A DNA stretch of 64,000 nt, from assembly GCF_038039215.1 (NCBI RefSeq), contig NZ_JBBPCL010000001.1:930001-994000 (forward strand), in the 5' to 3' direction. Below the pieces are notes generated by a model that was not told the DNA's origin, made no database searches, and worked only from the letters and a program-made list of their open reading frames with translations. Source of the DNA: Pseudonocardia sp. T1-2H (GTDB taxonomy: Bacteria; Actinomycetota; Actinomycetes; Mycobacteriales; Pseudonocardiaceae). This document shows, piece after piece, positions 47,366-55,504 of the stretch (position 1 is its first letter; each line of letters begins with the position of its first letter). The position numbers and the translations under genes are program-made.

Positions 47366-48364
47366 TTACAGTGAGCGGGCCTGCTCGCGCAGGTGGGAGT
47401 GCATCCCGCCGTACGCGGACCCGGTGGGGAGCAGTTTCTTCGCGATCTTGGTGACCGCGCTGTAGTTGGTGTCCACGACGTTCGCGAGCGGGGACTCGCT
47501 GATCTGCGTCAGCAGCTGGTAGGAGTCCAGCCGGTCCAGGCCGTAGAGCTCGCCGAGCCAGCCGATCATGCCGATCTGGCTGGCCCGCCAGGCGTCCTCC
47601 AGGGGCCGCGAGGAGCCGACCACGACGTAGTGCGAGTCGCTCTCGATCCGCGGCCAGGTCGTCGGCGTGCCCTTGATCAGCTCGACCAGGATCGTCACGT
47701 CCATCGCGCCCTCGACGGCCGTCCCGCAGCTCTCGCCCTCGCCCTGCCGGTAGTGCCCGTCGCCCACCGAGAACATCGCGCCCTCGACGTTGACGCCCAG
47801 GTAGCAGGTGACGCCGGGCTTCATCTCGGGGGTGTCCATGTTCCCGCCGAACACGTCCGGGACGAGGCTCGACCGCACCTCGCGGCCCGCGGGGGCCACG
47901 CCGACCGTGCCGAGCATCGGGTTCATCGGCAGCTCCAGGCGCAGGTCCGCGCTCTGCGCCTCGAACAGGACGGTCTCCTTCGCCCGGTCGAGCTGGTAGA
48001 TCCAGGTGCGTTCGGGCAGGGGGTCGTGCAGCAGCGCGGTGCGGTCGGTGACCGAGAGCGCGCCGAAGAACGGGATCAGCGTCGACGCACCCCAGTCCCG
48101 CGCCGGCGTCAGGTCCACGATGTGCAGGGCCAGAGTGTCCCCGGGCTCCGCGCCCTCCACGAAGAACGGCCCGGTCTGCGGGTTGACCTCGGCCATGTTC
48201 AGGACCGCGCTCGGGCTGTCCGTGGTTCTGGTCAGCCGGCCGGAGAACGCGTCCTCGGTCCACAGCCGCAGGAGCGTGCCGGGGGAGATCCGGTGCGACG
48301 GGGCGACGCCGCCGAAGGTCCAGACGTACTGGTCGCGTTCGGGCCGGTACTCGACGACGTCCAT
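47366..48364 (-). CDS. Acetamidase/formamidase family protein
   Basis: 332 residues of the FmdA/AmdA fold. TGPFFVEGAEPGDTLALHI, GGNMDTPEMKPGVTCYLGV and VGDGHYRQGEGESCGTAVEG are family hallmarks. It hydrolyses short amides to ammonia and acid. It is first in the three-gene operon and stands 18 bases after the IclR gene on the same strand, so the IclR regulator may be co-transcribed with it. Confidence 0.9.
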   Translation of the reverse strand: MDVVEYRPERDQYVWTFGGVAPSHRISPGTLLRLWTEDAFSGRLTRTTDSPSAVLNMAEVNPQTGPFFVEGAEPGDTLALHIVDLTPARDWGASTLIPFFGALSVTDRTALLHDPLPERTWIYQLDRAKETVLFEAQSADLRLELPMNPMLGTVGVAPAGREVRSSLVPDVFGGNMDTPEMKPGVTCYLGVNVEGAMFSVGDGHYRQGEGESCGTAVEGAMDVTILVELIKGTPTTWPRIESDSHYVVVGSSRPLEDAWRASQIGMIGWLGELYGLDRLDSYQLLTQISESPLANVVDTNYSAVTKIAKKLLPTGSAYGGMHSHLREQARSL

Positions 48365-48382
48365 GGTCGAATACTTGCGGGC

Positions 48383-49126
48383 TCAGCTACTCCTGGCAAG
48401 CGCCCGGCCGATGCCCCGCGCGGCCGCCCGGACCGCGGGGACGTAGGCGTGCGGGTTCCCCTCCGCCGGCACCACGATGGACAGCGCCGCCACGACCTCG
48501 CCGGACGGCCCGCGCACCGGCGCCCCGATGGACTGCGACACCATCTCGACCTGCCGGTCGCTGATCGCCACCCCGGTGCGGCGCACCTCGGCGAGCATCC
48601 GGCGCACCTTCTCGGGGTCGCACAGCGTCTTCGGGGTGAACCGGCGCAGCGGGGCCGTGAGCACCCGCTCCTGCAGCTCCGGATCGGCGAAGGCCAGCAG
48701 GGACAGCCCGACCGCGGTCGCGTGCAGCGGCATCCGGGACCCGGCGCGCGTCAGGATCGAGACGGCGTCGCGAGCGGCGAGCCGTTCGACGTAGACGACC
48801 TCGGCGCCGTCGAGCACGGCGAGCTGCACGTTCTGTCGGGTCACCTCGTGCAGGTCCTCGAGGTAGGGCATCGCGGCGTCCCGCAGCCCGAGCCCGCGCG
48901 GGGCGAGCGCCCCGACCTCGAAGAGTCGCAGGCCGACGCGGTACTGCCCGTCCTCCGCCCGTTCCAGCGCGCCCCACGCGGCGAGCTCGCCGACGAGCCG
49001 GTGCGTGGTCGTCAGCGGGAGGGCCGTCCGCCGGCTGATCTCGGTGAGCGAGAGCTGGGGTGTCTCGGCGGTGAACGCGCCGAGCACGTCGAGGACCCGC
49101 GCCGTCACGGTCGACCTGCCTGCCAT
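48383..49126 (-). CDS. IclR-family transcriptional regulator
   Basis: 247 residues. The winged helix is at 5-65 (VLDVLGAFTAETPQLSLTEI, TTTHRLVGELAAWG); the IclR ligand domain follows, with REGL-like ATAVGLSLLAF and a late VSQSIGAPVRGPSGEVVAALS. Such regulators often control aromatic acid catabolism. The gene is divergent from pobA with a 67-base gap holding a CTTCC/GGAAG site, so control of pobA-pcaHG is likely. The ATG at 49126 gives a normal N-terminus. Confidence 0.9.
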   Translation of the reverse strand: MAGRSTVTARVLDVLGAFTAETPQLSLTEISRRTALPLTTTHRLVGELAAWGALERAEDGQYRVGLRLFEVGALAPRGLGLRDAAMPYLEDLHEVTRQNVQLAVLDGAEVVYVERLAARDAVSILTRAGSRMPLHATAVGLSLLAFADPELQERVLTAPLRRFTPKTLCDPEKVRRMLAEVRRTGVAISDRQVEMVSQSIGAPVRGPSGEVVAALSIVVPAEGNPHAYVPAVRAAARGIGRALARSS

Positions 49127-49135
49127 GCAGCCAGT

Positions 49136-49152
49136 CTTCCGCACAGTGGAAG
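49136..49152. promoter_or_regulatory. Candidate IclR-type operator between the iclR and pobA genes
   Basis: CTTCCGCACAGTGGAAG lies 10 bases from the iclR start and 42 from the pobA start. It matches 16 of 17 bases of the site upstream of pcaC at 19060. Confidence 0.65.
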
Positions 49153-49193
49153 TACGGTCGAACGGGGATCGGCGGGTGCGGGAAGCTGCGGCC

Positions 49194-50399
49194 ATGCGAA
49201 CCCAGGTCGTGTCCAGGACCCAGGTGGGGATCGTGGGCGCCGGGCCAGCAGGACTGCTGCTCTCCCACCTGCTCTCCCGCCGAGGAATCGACTCGGTCGT
49301 GCTCGAGGCGCGCAGCCGCTCCTACGTCGAGCAGCGCGTCCGGGCCGGTGTGCTCGAGCACCCCACCGTGGAACTGCTCCGCGAGGCCGGCCTCGCCGCC
49401 CGCCTCGACGCCGAGGGCCTCCCGCACGGGGGCATCTCCCTGCGCTTCGACGGCGGGGACCACCGCATCGACTTCGCCGACCTCGTCGGCAAGGGGATCA
49501 CGGTCTACGGGCAGCAGGAGGTCGTGAAGGACCTCATCGCGGCCCGGGTCGACGCCGGCGAGCCGATCGAGTTCGAGGTCTCCGACGTCGTCCTGGACGG
49601 CCTCACCACGGACGCACCGTCGATCGGCTACACCGCCGCGGACGGCACCCGGCGGAGGATCGAGTGCGACGTGGTGGCCGGCTGCGACGGCTTCCACGGC
49701 GTCAGCCGCCGGGCCGTCCCGGACGTCCGGATCGCCGAGCGCGAGTACCCGTTCGGCTGGCTCGGGATCCTGGCGAAGGCCGCCCCCACCCACGACGAGC
49801 TGGTCTACGCCAACCACGACAACGGCTTCGCGCTCTACTCGATGCGCAGCCCCGAGGTCACCCGGCTCTACCTGCAGGTCAGGCCCGACGCCGACCCGGC
49901 CGAGTGGTCCGACGCCCGGATCTGGGACGAGCTCGGCACCCGCCTGCAGGCGGACGGGTTCACCCTGAACGAGGGCCCGTTCCTGGAGCGGCCGTCGGTC
50001 ACGGGGATGCGGAGCATGGTCGCCGAGCCGATGCGGCACGGGCGCCTTTTCCTCGCCGGGGACGCCGCGCACATCGTCCCGCCCACCGGTGCGAAGGGCA
50101 TGAACCTGGCGATCGCCGACGTCCGCCTGCTCGCGGACTCGCTCGCCGACCTCCTGCTCCACAGGGACGAGACGGGCGTCGACACCTACTCCGAGCGGGC
50201 ACTGCGCCGGATCTGGCGCGCCGAGCACTTCTCCTGGTGGATGACCTCGATGCTGCACCGCTTCGACGACGACCACGCGAACGGCGACGCGTTCGGCCGC
50301 GCCCTGCAGCTGTCGCAGCTGCGCTACACCGTCTCGTCGCGGGCCGCCGCGACCGGTCTCGCCGAGAACTACGTCGGCCTTCCCCACGGAGCTGTCTGA
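49194..50399 (+). CDS. pobA: 4-hydroxybenzoate 3-monooxygenase
   Basis: 401 residues. The FAD enzyme hydroxylates 4-hydroxybenzoate to protocatechuate with NAD(P)H. GXGXXG is in QVGIVGAGPAGLLLSHLL, the DG motif in GCDGFHGVSRRAVP, and the FAD ribose motif in GDAAHIVPPTGAKGMN. SYVEQRVRAGVLEHPTVELL is specific to the PobA branch. Its stop overlaps the pcaH start by one base, so the product is passed to the next enzyme of the same operon. Confidence 0.95.
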   Translation: MRTQVVSRTQVGIVGAGPAGLLLSHLLSRRGIDSVVLEARSRSYVEQRVRAGVLEHPTVELLREAGLAARLDAEGLPHGGISLRFDGGDHRIDFADLVGKGITVYGQQEVVKDLIAARVDAGEPIEFEVSDVVLDGLTTDAPSIGYTAADGTRRRIECDVVAGCDGFHGVSRRAVPDVRIAEREYPFGWLGILAKAAPTHDELVYANHDNGFALYSMRSPEVTRLYLQVRPDADPAEWSDARIWDELGTRLQADGFTLNEGPFLERPSVTGMRSMVAEPMRHGRLFLAGDAAHIVPPTGAKGMNLAIADVRLLADSLADLLLHRDETGVDTYSERALRRIWRAEHFSWWMTSMLHRFDDDHANGDAFGRALQLSQLRYTVSSRAAATGLAENYVGLPHGAV

Positions 50400-51100
50400 T
50401 GCCGTTGATCTACCCGTACGCCGAGGACACCCACCCGGCGCTGGACTCGCCCGGTTACAAGAGCACCGGCCTGCGCGCGCCGAAGCAGCGGCCGATCATC
50501 CTGCCGCAGCGGTTCACCGAGATCACCGGGCCACTGCTCGTCGGCGAGATCGGCCCGAACGACCACGACCTCACCCGCCAGCACCACGGCGAGCCCCAGG
50601 GCCAGCGGATCACCGTCTCCGGCCGCGTCCTGGACTCCGACGGGCGCCCGGTGCCGGACACGCTCGTCGAGGTCTGGCAGGCGAACGCGGCAGGCCGCTA
50701 CCGGCACGCCGGGGACAACTGGCCGGCTCCGATCGACCCGAACTTCTCCGGCGGCGGCCGGGTGGTCACCAACTCGCTCGGCGAGTACTCCTTCACCACG
50801 ATCAAGCCGGGTGCCTACCCGTGGGGCAACCACCCCAACGCCTGGCGGCCCGCGCACATCCACTTCTCGCTGTTCGGGCGCGCCTTCACCCAGCGGCTCG
50901 TCACGCAGATGTACTTCCCGGACGACCCGCTGTTCGCGTACGACCCGATCTACAACTCCGCGCCCGAGGGTGCCCGCGAGCGGATGGTCTCCCGCTTCGA
51001 CATGGACACGACGCAGCCGAACTGGGCCCTGGCCTACCGCTGGGACATCGTGCTGCGGGGCCGCAACCAGACAGTGTTCGAGGAGCCGCACGATGACTGA
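50399..51100 (+). CDS. pcaH: Protocatechuate 3,4-dioxygenase beta subunit
   Basis: 233 residues of the intradiol dioxygenase fold. The beta chain holds the iron: the ligand region includes RYRHAGDNWPAP and WRPAHIHFSLFG with the two histidines and tyrosines upstream. It cleaves protocatechuate to 3-carboxy-cis,cis-muconate together with PcaG. The stop lies inside pcaG, with 8 bases of overlap. Confidence 0.95.
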   Translation: MPLIYPYAEDTHPALDSPGYKSTGLRAPKQRPIILPQRFTEITGPLLVGEIGPNDHDLTRQHHGEPQGQRITVSGRVLDSDGRPVPDTLVEVWQANAAGRYRHAGDNWPAPIDPNFSGGGRVVTNSLGEYSFTTIKPGAYPWGNHPNAWRPAHIHFSLFGRAFTQRLVTQMYFPDDPLFAYDPIYNSAPEGARERMVSRFDMDTTQPNWALAYRWDIVLRGRNQTVFEEPHDD

Positions 51101-51665
51101 CCGACCCGGGCTGACGCCGTCGCAGACCGTCGGGCCGTACCTTTCGCTGGGCCTGACCTGGCCCGAGGGTGCGGACGTCGTCCCAGCCGGCACGCCGGAC
51201 ACCATCCGGATCTCGGGCGTCCTCCACGACGGTGCGGGCAACCCGATCCCGGACGGCATGATCGAGACCTGGCAGGCGGACCCGGCCGGCCGCTTCGCGC
51301 ACCCCGACGACCCGCGCGGCGCCGCCGAGCCGAGCGTCCCGGGCTTCCTCGGCTTCGGCCGCTGCAACACCGACCCCGAGGGGCGGTGGGAGATCCGCAC
51401 GGTCCGTCCCGGCCCGCTCCCCGCGGAGGACGGCGCCGTCGAAGCCCCCCACCTGGACGTCTCCGTGTTCGCCCGCGGCCTGCTGGACCGCGTCGTCACC
51501 CGGATCTACTTCGCGGACGACCCGGCCAACGAGGCGGACCCGGTGCTGAACAGCGTCCCGGCGGAGCGCCGGGACACCCTGGTCGCGCAGAAGGACGGCG
51601 AGGGCGTCTACCGCCTGGACATCCACCTGCAGGGGCCGCACGAGACCGTGTTCTTCACGGTCTGA
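51093..51665 (+). CDS. pcaG: Protocatechuate 3,4-dioxygenase alpha subunit
   Basis: 190 residues. The alpha chain has the same fold but no iron: PSQTVGPYLSLGLTWPEGAD at the start, ETWQADPAGRF, APHLDVSVFARGLLDR and RLDIHLQGPHETVFF. It forms the heteromer with PcaH. pcaB, pcaD and pcaIJ do not follow; the operon ends here, and pcaC is at 18613. Confidence 0.95.
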   Translation: MTDRPGLTPSQTVGPYLSLGLTWPEGADVVPAGTPDTIRISGVLHDGAGNPIPDGMIETWQADPAGRFAHPDDPRGAAEPSVPGFLGFGRCNTDPEGRWEIRTVRPGPLPAEDGAVEAPHLDVSVFARGLLDRVVTRIYFADDPANEADPVLNSVPAERRDTLVAQKDGEGVYRLDIHLQGPHETVFFTV

Positions 51666-51688
51666 GGCACTTCACGGTCCGGGCCCGG

Positions 51689-52138
51689 TCAGGGCATCGA
51701 CGAGAACGACACCGAGCGGAAGGTCTTCCCGGCGCCGACGACCTCGCCGGGGGCGAGGGTCTCGCCCGGACCCGCACCGGCACCGGGGCGGTCCTCGGCG
51801 ACAGGGTCCGCCGGGCCCGGCCCGGTCTCCCGGTCCTCGGCGATCTCCCGGCAGGTCCGCGCGGACAGCAGGGCGACCCGGTCCGTCTCGTTGACCGACG
51901 TCCGCCACGCCACCTCGTCGCCGTCCGGCGAGGTGAGGTCGACGCAGGTGCCGACCGGGGTGTCCACGAGCACCGCGGACGAGTCCAGGTGCTCGCCGTA
52001 CTCCCCGGTCCCGTCCTCGGCGTGGTAGCTGCCGTGGGCGACGAGCGGTGCGGTGTCCGCCAGCGCGACACCCGTCCCGGCGAGTGCGGCCGTCCCGACC
52101 GCGCCGAGGACCAGGATCGTCCGTATCCGTGTACGCAT
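51689..52138 (-). CDS. Secreted protein of unknown function
   Basis: 149 residues with a clear Sec signal peptide (about residues 1-27, ending LAGTGVALADTA). The mature part is acidic and has two cysteines (GTCVDLT, ARTCREI) that could pair. The C-terminus is Pro/Gly/Glu rich. It does not match a family I know. It converges on pcaG; the start ATG at 52138 or a GTG six bases upstream are both possible. Confidence 0.65.
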   Translation of the reverse strand: MRTRIRTILVLGAVGTAALAGTGVALADTAPLVAHGSYHAEDGTGEYGEHLDSSAVLVDTPVGTCVDLTSPDGDEVAWRTSVNETDRVALLSARTCREIAEDRETGPGPADPVAEDRPGAGAGPGETLAPGEVVGAGKTFRSVSFSSMP

Positions 52139-52371
52139 GGTCACGTTCCCCCGATGCCGGGCGGTGGAGTTCACCCGCCCGTGTCTGCTGCGCTTCCGCT
52201 TCCTCAACGCGCCCGCCACGATCGGGTTACGGGGAGGCCTCCGTCACAGGGGCCCGTGAGCGGGGAATGTCTCGATCTTCTTGGGGTATTCACAGGAGAG
52301 AGCGAGCGCGCACCCATCCGCGGATGCGATAACTGTCGTACACAGCGGAAACGGGTCGAGGAGATGATGGA

Positions 52372-53169
52372 ATGGCCGGCCGGGCATCGGTGGCGCATCT
52401 CGGTCTCCCGTCAGTGCTCGCGAACCTCGCCCGGTCGGCCGGTGATCGGCTCGCGGTCGCGCGGACCCGGCTGGACGAGCGGTTCCCGATGCTCCGGCAG
52501 CTCGCCCGCTACGCCCTCGTCGGTGGCCTCGGCACCGCGGTCAACGCCGGCGTCTACCTCGCCCTGCGGGTCACGTTGGAGCCCCTGGCCGCGAACCTGG
52601 TCGCCCTGCTGGTCAGCACCGGCGTCAGCACCGAGGTCAACCGCCGCTTCACCTTCGACGGCGCGCAGGCGCGCCGGTGGCGCGTCTACGTCCAGGACGC
52701 CGGCACCGTCGTCTTCTACGCGTTCTACAGCTCGGCGGTCCTGCTCGTCGTGGACGAGGTCTTCCCTGCCGTCACCGCGCCCGGTGAGTCCGTCGCGGTC
52801 GCGCTGGCGAGCACCCTGGGCGGCCTGGTCCGGTTCGCCGTGCTCAAGGCCTGGGTCTTCGAGAGCGCCGGGACCGGGCAGGTGCCGGAGGCCGGCCCGG
52901 CCGACTACGGTCGGCACGATGTTCCCGGGATTCGAGACGTTCGACCTGCAGGTGCCGACGGCCACGTCGCCGGTCCGCATCCACGGCGTGCGCGGGGGCT
53001 CGGGGCCGCCGCTGCTCCTGCTCCACGGGTTTCCGCAGAGCCACGTCCTGTGGCATCGGCTGGCCCCGCGCCTGGCCGAGGAGCACACCGTCGTCGCCAC
53101 GGATCTGCGCGGGTACGGGGACTCCGATCGGCGTGTCTCCGCCGACGGGCCGGACACCCCCGGGTCTGA
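52372..53169 (+). CDS. GtrA-like membrane protein with an anomalous C-terminus
   Basis: Residues 1-170 are a GtrA-type protein with four membrane helices: LRQLARYALVGGLGTAVNAG, a helix to LVALLVSTGVSTEVNRRFTF, VVFYAFYSSAVLLVVDEV and GGLVRFAVLKAWVF. GtrA proteins move or support lipid-linked sugars in envelope biosynthesis. After residue 175 the frame runs on for 90 residues over the next gene (overlap 52919-53169) in Arg/Ala/Pro-rich text typical of out-of-frame reading, so the true stop may be lost. GAGGAG precedes the ATG. Confidence 0.75.
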   Translation: MAGRASVAHLGLPSVLANLARSAGDRLAVARTRLDERFPMLRQLARYALVGGLGTAVNAGVYLALRVTLEPLAANLVALLVSTGVSTEVNRRFTFDGAQARRWRVYVQDAGTVVFYAFYSSAVLLVVDEVFPAVTAPGESVAVALASTLGGLVRFAVLKAWVFESAGTGQVPEAGPADYGRHDVPGIRDVRPAGADGHVAGPHPRRARGLGAAAAPAPRVSAEPRPVASAGPAPGRGAHRRRHGSARVRGLRSACLRRRAGHPRV

Positions 53170-53848
53170 GCGGCACGCGGACTCGTCCTTCCGGGCGATG
53201 GCCGCGGACCAGGTCGCCGTGATGGCCGAGCTGGGGTTCGACGAGTTCGCGGTCGTGGGCCACGACCGCGGCGCCCGCGTGACGCACCGCCTCGCCCTCG
53301 ACCATCCGGGCGCCGTCACCCGGCTGGCGCTGCTGGACATCATGCCGACGGAGTACGTGTACTCCCACGTCGACCGGCGGCTCGCGACCGCCTACTACCA
53401 CTGGTTCCTCTTCATCCAGCCTTTCGACCTGCCGGAACGGCTGCTCGCGGGCGACCCGGGCGCGTACCTGCACAGCCTCCTGGGGGGCTGGGGGAGCGGC
53501 CTCGACGCGCACGACCCCGCTGCCGTCGCCGAGTACGAGCGGGTCTTCGCGGACCCCGACGCGCGGCACGCGATGCTCGAGGACTACCGCGCGGGGGCCT
53601 CGATCGACCTGGCGCACGACGCCGAGAGCGAGCGGACCGGACGCCGGATCGCCGCGCCCTGCCTGGTCCTCTGGGGCGGCCGGGGTGTGGTCGGGAACAG
53701 CCGGGACCACCCGCTCGACGTGTGGCGCTCCCGCGCCGCGGACCCGTCGCTCGTCACCGGCGAGGCGATCGCGGAGGCCGGCCACTTCTTCGTCGACGAG
53801 CGCCCAGAGGAGACCCTCGCGGCGCTGGCGCCGTTCCTGAAGGGTTAG
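52919..53848 (+). CDS. Alpha/beta hydrolase, haloacetate dehalogenase-like
   Basis: 309 residues of alpha/beta hydrolase fold. PPLLLLHGFPQSHVLWHRLA holds the oxyanion loop, the nucleophile Asp is in VVGHDRGARVTHRLALDHP, and the His in EAGHFFVDERPEE. The GHDRGARV nucleophile elbow is shared with haloacetate and fluoroacetate dehalogenases and with epoxide hydrolases, so the reaction is not settled. The start overlaps the GtrA reading frame. Its stop overlaps that of the converging VOC gene. Confidence 0.85.
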   Translation: MFPGFETFDLQVPTATSPVRIHGVRGGSGPPLLLLHGFPQSHVLWHRLAPRLAEEHTVVATDLRGYGDSDRRVSADGPDTPGSERHADSSFRAMAADQVAVMAELGFDEFAVVGHDRGARVTHRLALDHPGAVTRLALLDIMPTEYVYSHVDRRLATAYYHWFLFIQPFDLPERLLAGDPGAYLHSLLGGWGSGLDAHDPAAVAEYERVFADPDARHAMLEDYRAGASIDLAHDAESERTGRRIAAPCLVLWGGRGVVGNSRDHPLDVWRSRAADPSLVTGEAIAEAGHFFVDERPEETLAALAPFLKG

Positions 53849-54207
53849 TCCTCGGCCGGCAGCACGCAGAACTCGTTGCCCTCGGGGTCCGCCATCACGA
53901 TCCACGGGAGGCCCGGGGCCTCGTCCAGCACGGTGGCGCCGAGGGCCGTCAACCGCCTGACCTCGCCCCGCTGCGTGCCGCCCGGCTGGGGGGCGACGTC
54001 GAGGTGGAGGCGGTTCTTCCCCGTGCGCGGCTCGCCCACCGGTTGGAACAGCAGCAGGGGGACGGCGTCGTCGATCTGGGCGTAGGTGGTCCCGTGGTCG
54101 TCGTCCCAGGCGCGGATGCTGTGGTGGCCGAGCGCCGCGGCCCAGAAGCGGGCGAGGGCGTCGGCGTCCGTGCAGTCCACGACGACGGCGACGAGCCGGC
54201 TGGTCAT
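53845..54207 (-). CDS. VOC-superfamily (glyoxalase-like) protein
   Basis: 120 residues with two beta-alpha-beta-beta-beta units: VDCTDADALARFWAAALG at the start and PWIVMADPEGNEFCVLP at the end. The family contains glyoxalases, dioxygenases and resistance proteins; the metal ligands are not clear enough to choose. The stop overlaps the hydrolase stop by convergent arrangement, 4 bases. Confidence 0.8.
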   Translation of the reverse strand: MTSRLVAVVVDCTDADALARFWAAALGHHSIRAWDDDHGTTYAQIDDAVPLLLFQPVGEPRTGKNRLHLDVAPQPGGTQRGEVRRLTALGATVLDEAPGLPWIVMADPEGNEFCVLPAED

Positions 54208-54223
54208 GGCTGGACGGTAGCGC

Positions 54224-55390
54224 TCACCCCGCGACCCGGCCGTCCCACAGATCGAGCAGCGCGGCGCGGCGCTCCGCGCGGTCCAGCCCCCGCAGGTCCG
54301 CCGTCCCGCGCTCGGTGACCACCACGTCGACGTCGTGCGACGCGGTCGTCACCGGCCGGGACAGGCGTTCGACGAGCGTGGGCCGGTCCTTGTGCGCCGA
54401 CGCCAGCGCGATCACCGACAGGCCCGGGCCGCGGACGCCCGCGGCGGCGAAGTCCGGGTGCCCGCCGATCATGCCGGCTGCGGACCGGCCGAGGCCCTCG
54501 ACGTTGACCTGCCCGTCGACGTCGATCTCGAGCGCAGCGTTCAGGCCGATCAGCGGGGGCTCGCCGGCCGCGGAGAGCCGGCCGACGTCGTGGGTGACCT
54601 CGATGGGGTGCAGGAGCCGCCGGCCGTCCGCCCAGTCGTAGAGCCGGCGGGTGCCGATCAGGTACGCGCACATCGGGTCGTCGAGCAGCAGGCCCTTCTG
54701 GTCCAGGTCGACGACCGGTTCGGGCAGCAACCCGGAGTCGATCCGCACCGGGACCTCCAGCGCCGCGACCATCGCCTGCGCGAGCCGGCCGGGGCCGACC
54801 TGCACACGCGCCCCCTCGGGGACCAGCGCCGCGACGTTGCGGGCGATCGCCTCGTCCGCGGGAGTCGGGGGCGGGGTAGGGATCTCGGCCGGGCCCTCGT
54901 CCGTCTCGCCGAGGACGGTGATCGCGTCCGCCGGGAGCGGGTCCCCGGCGTCGGCCAGCGGGGTGGCGGTGGACACGACGCCCGCCACCGGCACCCCGGC
55001 CTCGATCAGGCCGCGCATGTACGAGGCCTCGGCACCGAGGTGCAGCCCGCGCGGCCCGCGGACCAGCGTCGCGACGAGCAGGTCCGGCTTCAGCACCCCG
55101 GCCAGCAGCGTGGGCACGGCGGAGAGCCGGCAGGGAACGACGTGGGCGTCCCCCGCCTCGACCATCGACCGGACGCCGGGCCCGCCCATCAGCACCCGGA
55201 CGTCCGCGAAGGCCGTCGGGTCCAGGTCCGGGGTCGGCGCGGGCATCCACCCGAGGACCAGCCGCACGTCCCCGGCCCGGGCCGCAGCGCGGCTCAGCGG
55301 ACCCTGCAGGACCGTCGGGGTGCCGCAGCCGTCCGCGAGGGCGACCCGGGAACCGGGCCGGACGACGTCGTCCAGCGAGAAGTCCACCAT
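54224..55390 (-). CDS. Acetyl-CoA hydrolase/transferase family protein
   Basis: 388 residues of the class I CoA-transferase/hydrolase fold. LMGGPGVRSMVEAGDAHVVP and a C-terminal domain with GMIGGHPDFAAAGVRGPG and VVVTERGTADLRGLDRAERR are the AcetylCoA_hyd_C hallmarks. It may hydrolyse or transfer CoA among short acyl groups, such as succinyl-CoA to acetate. The N-terminal domain is shorter than in classic members (400-500 residues). It is divergent from the glutathionyl-hydroquinone-reductase-like gene. Confidence 0.85.
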   Translation of the reverse strand: MVDFSLDDVVRPGSRVALADGCGTPTVLQGPLSRAAARAGDVRLVLGWMPAPTPDLDPTAFADVRVLMGGPGVRSMVEAGDAHVVPCRLSAVPTLLAGVLKPDLLVATLVRGPRGLHLGAEASYMRGLIEAGVPVAGVVSTATPLADAGDPLPADAITVLGETDEGPAEIPTPPPTPADEAIARNVAALVPEGARVQVGPGRLAQAMVAALEVPVRIDSGLLPEPVVDLDQKGLLLDDPMCAYLIGTRRLYDWADGRRLLHPIEVTHDVGRLSAAGEPPLIGLNAALEIDVDGQVNVEGLGRSAAGMIGGHPDFAAAGVRGPGLSVIALASAHKDRPTLVERLSRPVTTASHDVDVVVTERGTADLRGLDRAERRAALLDLWDGRVAG

Positions 55391-55504
55391 GACCCGATTC
55401 GACCACAGGGAGATCGCCCCGGCGGTGTGATCGCGCGCTCGTCCCGGCCGTCCGAGATCGCCGCGGGGCGGGCGGGCACGCTCGGGAGGTCGTAGCGTTG
55501 CCGC

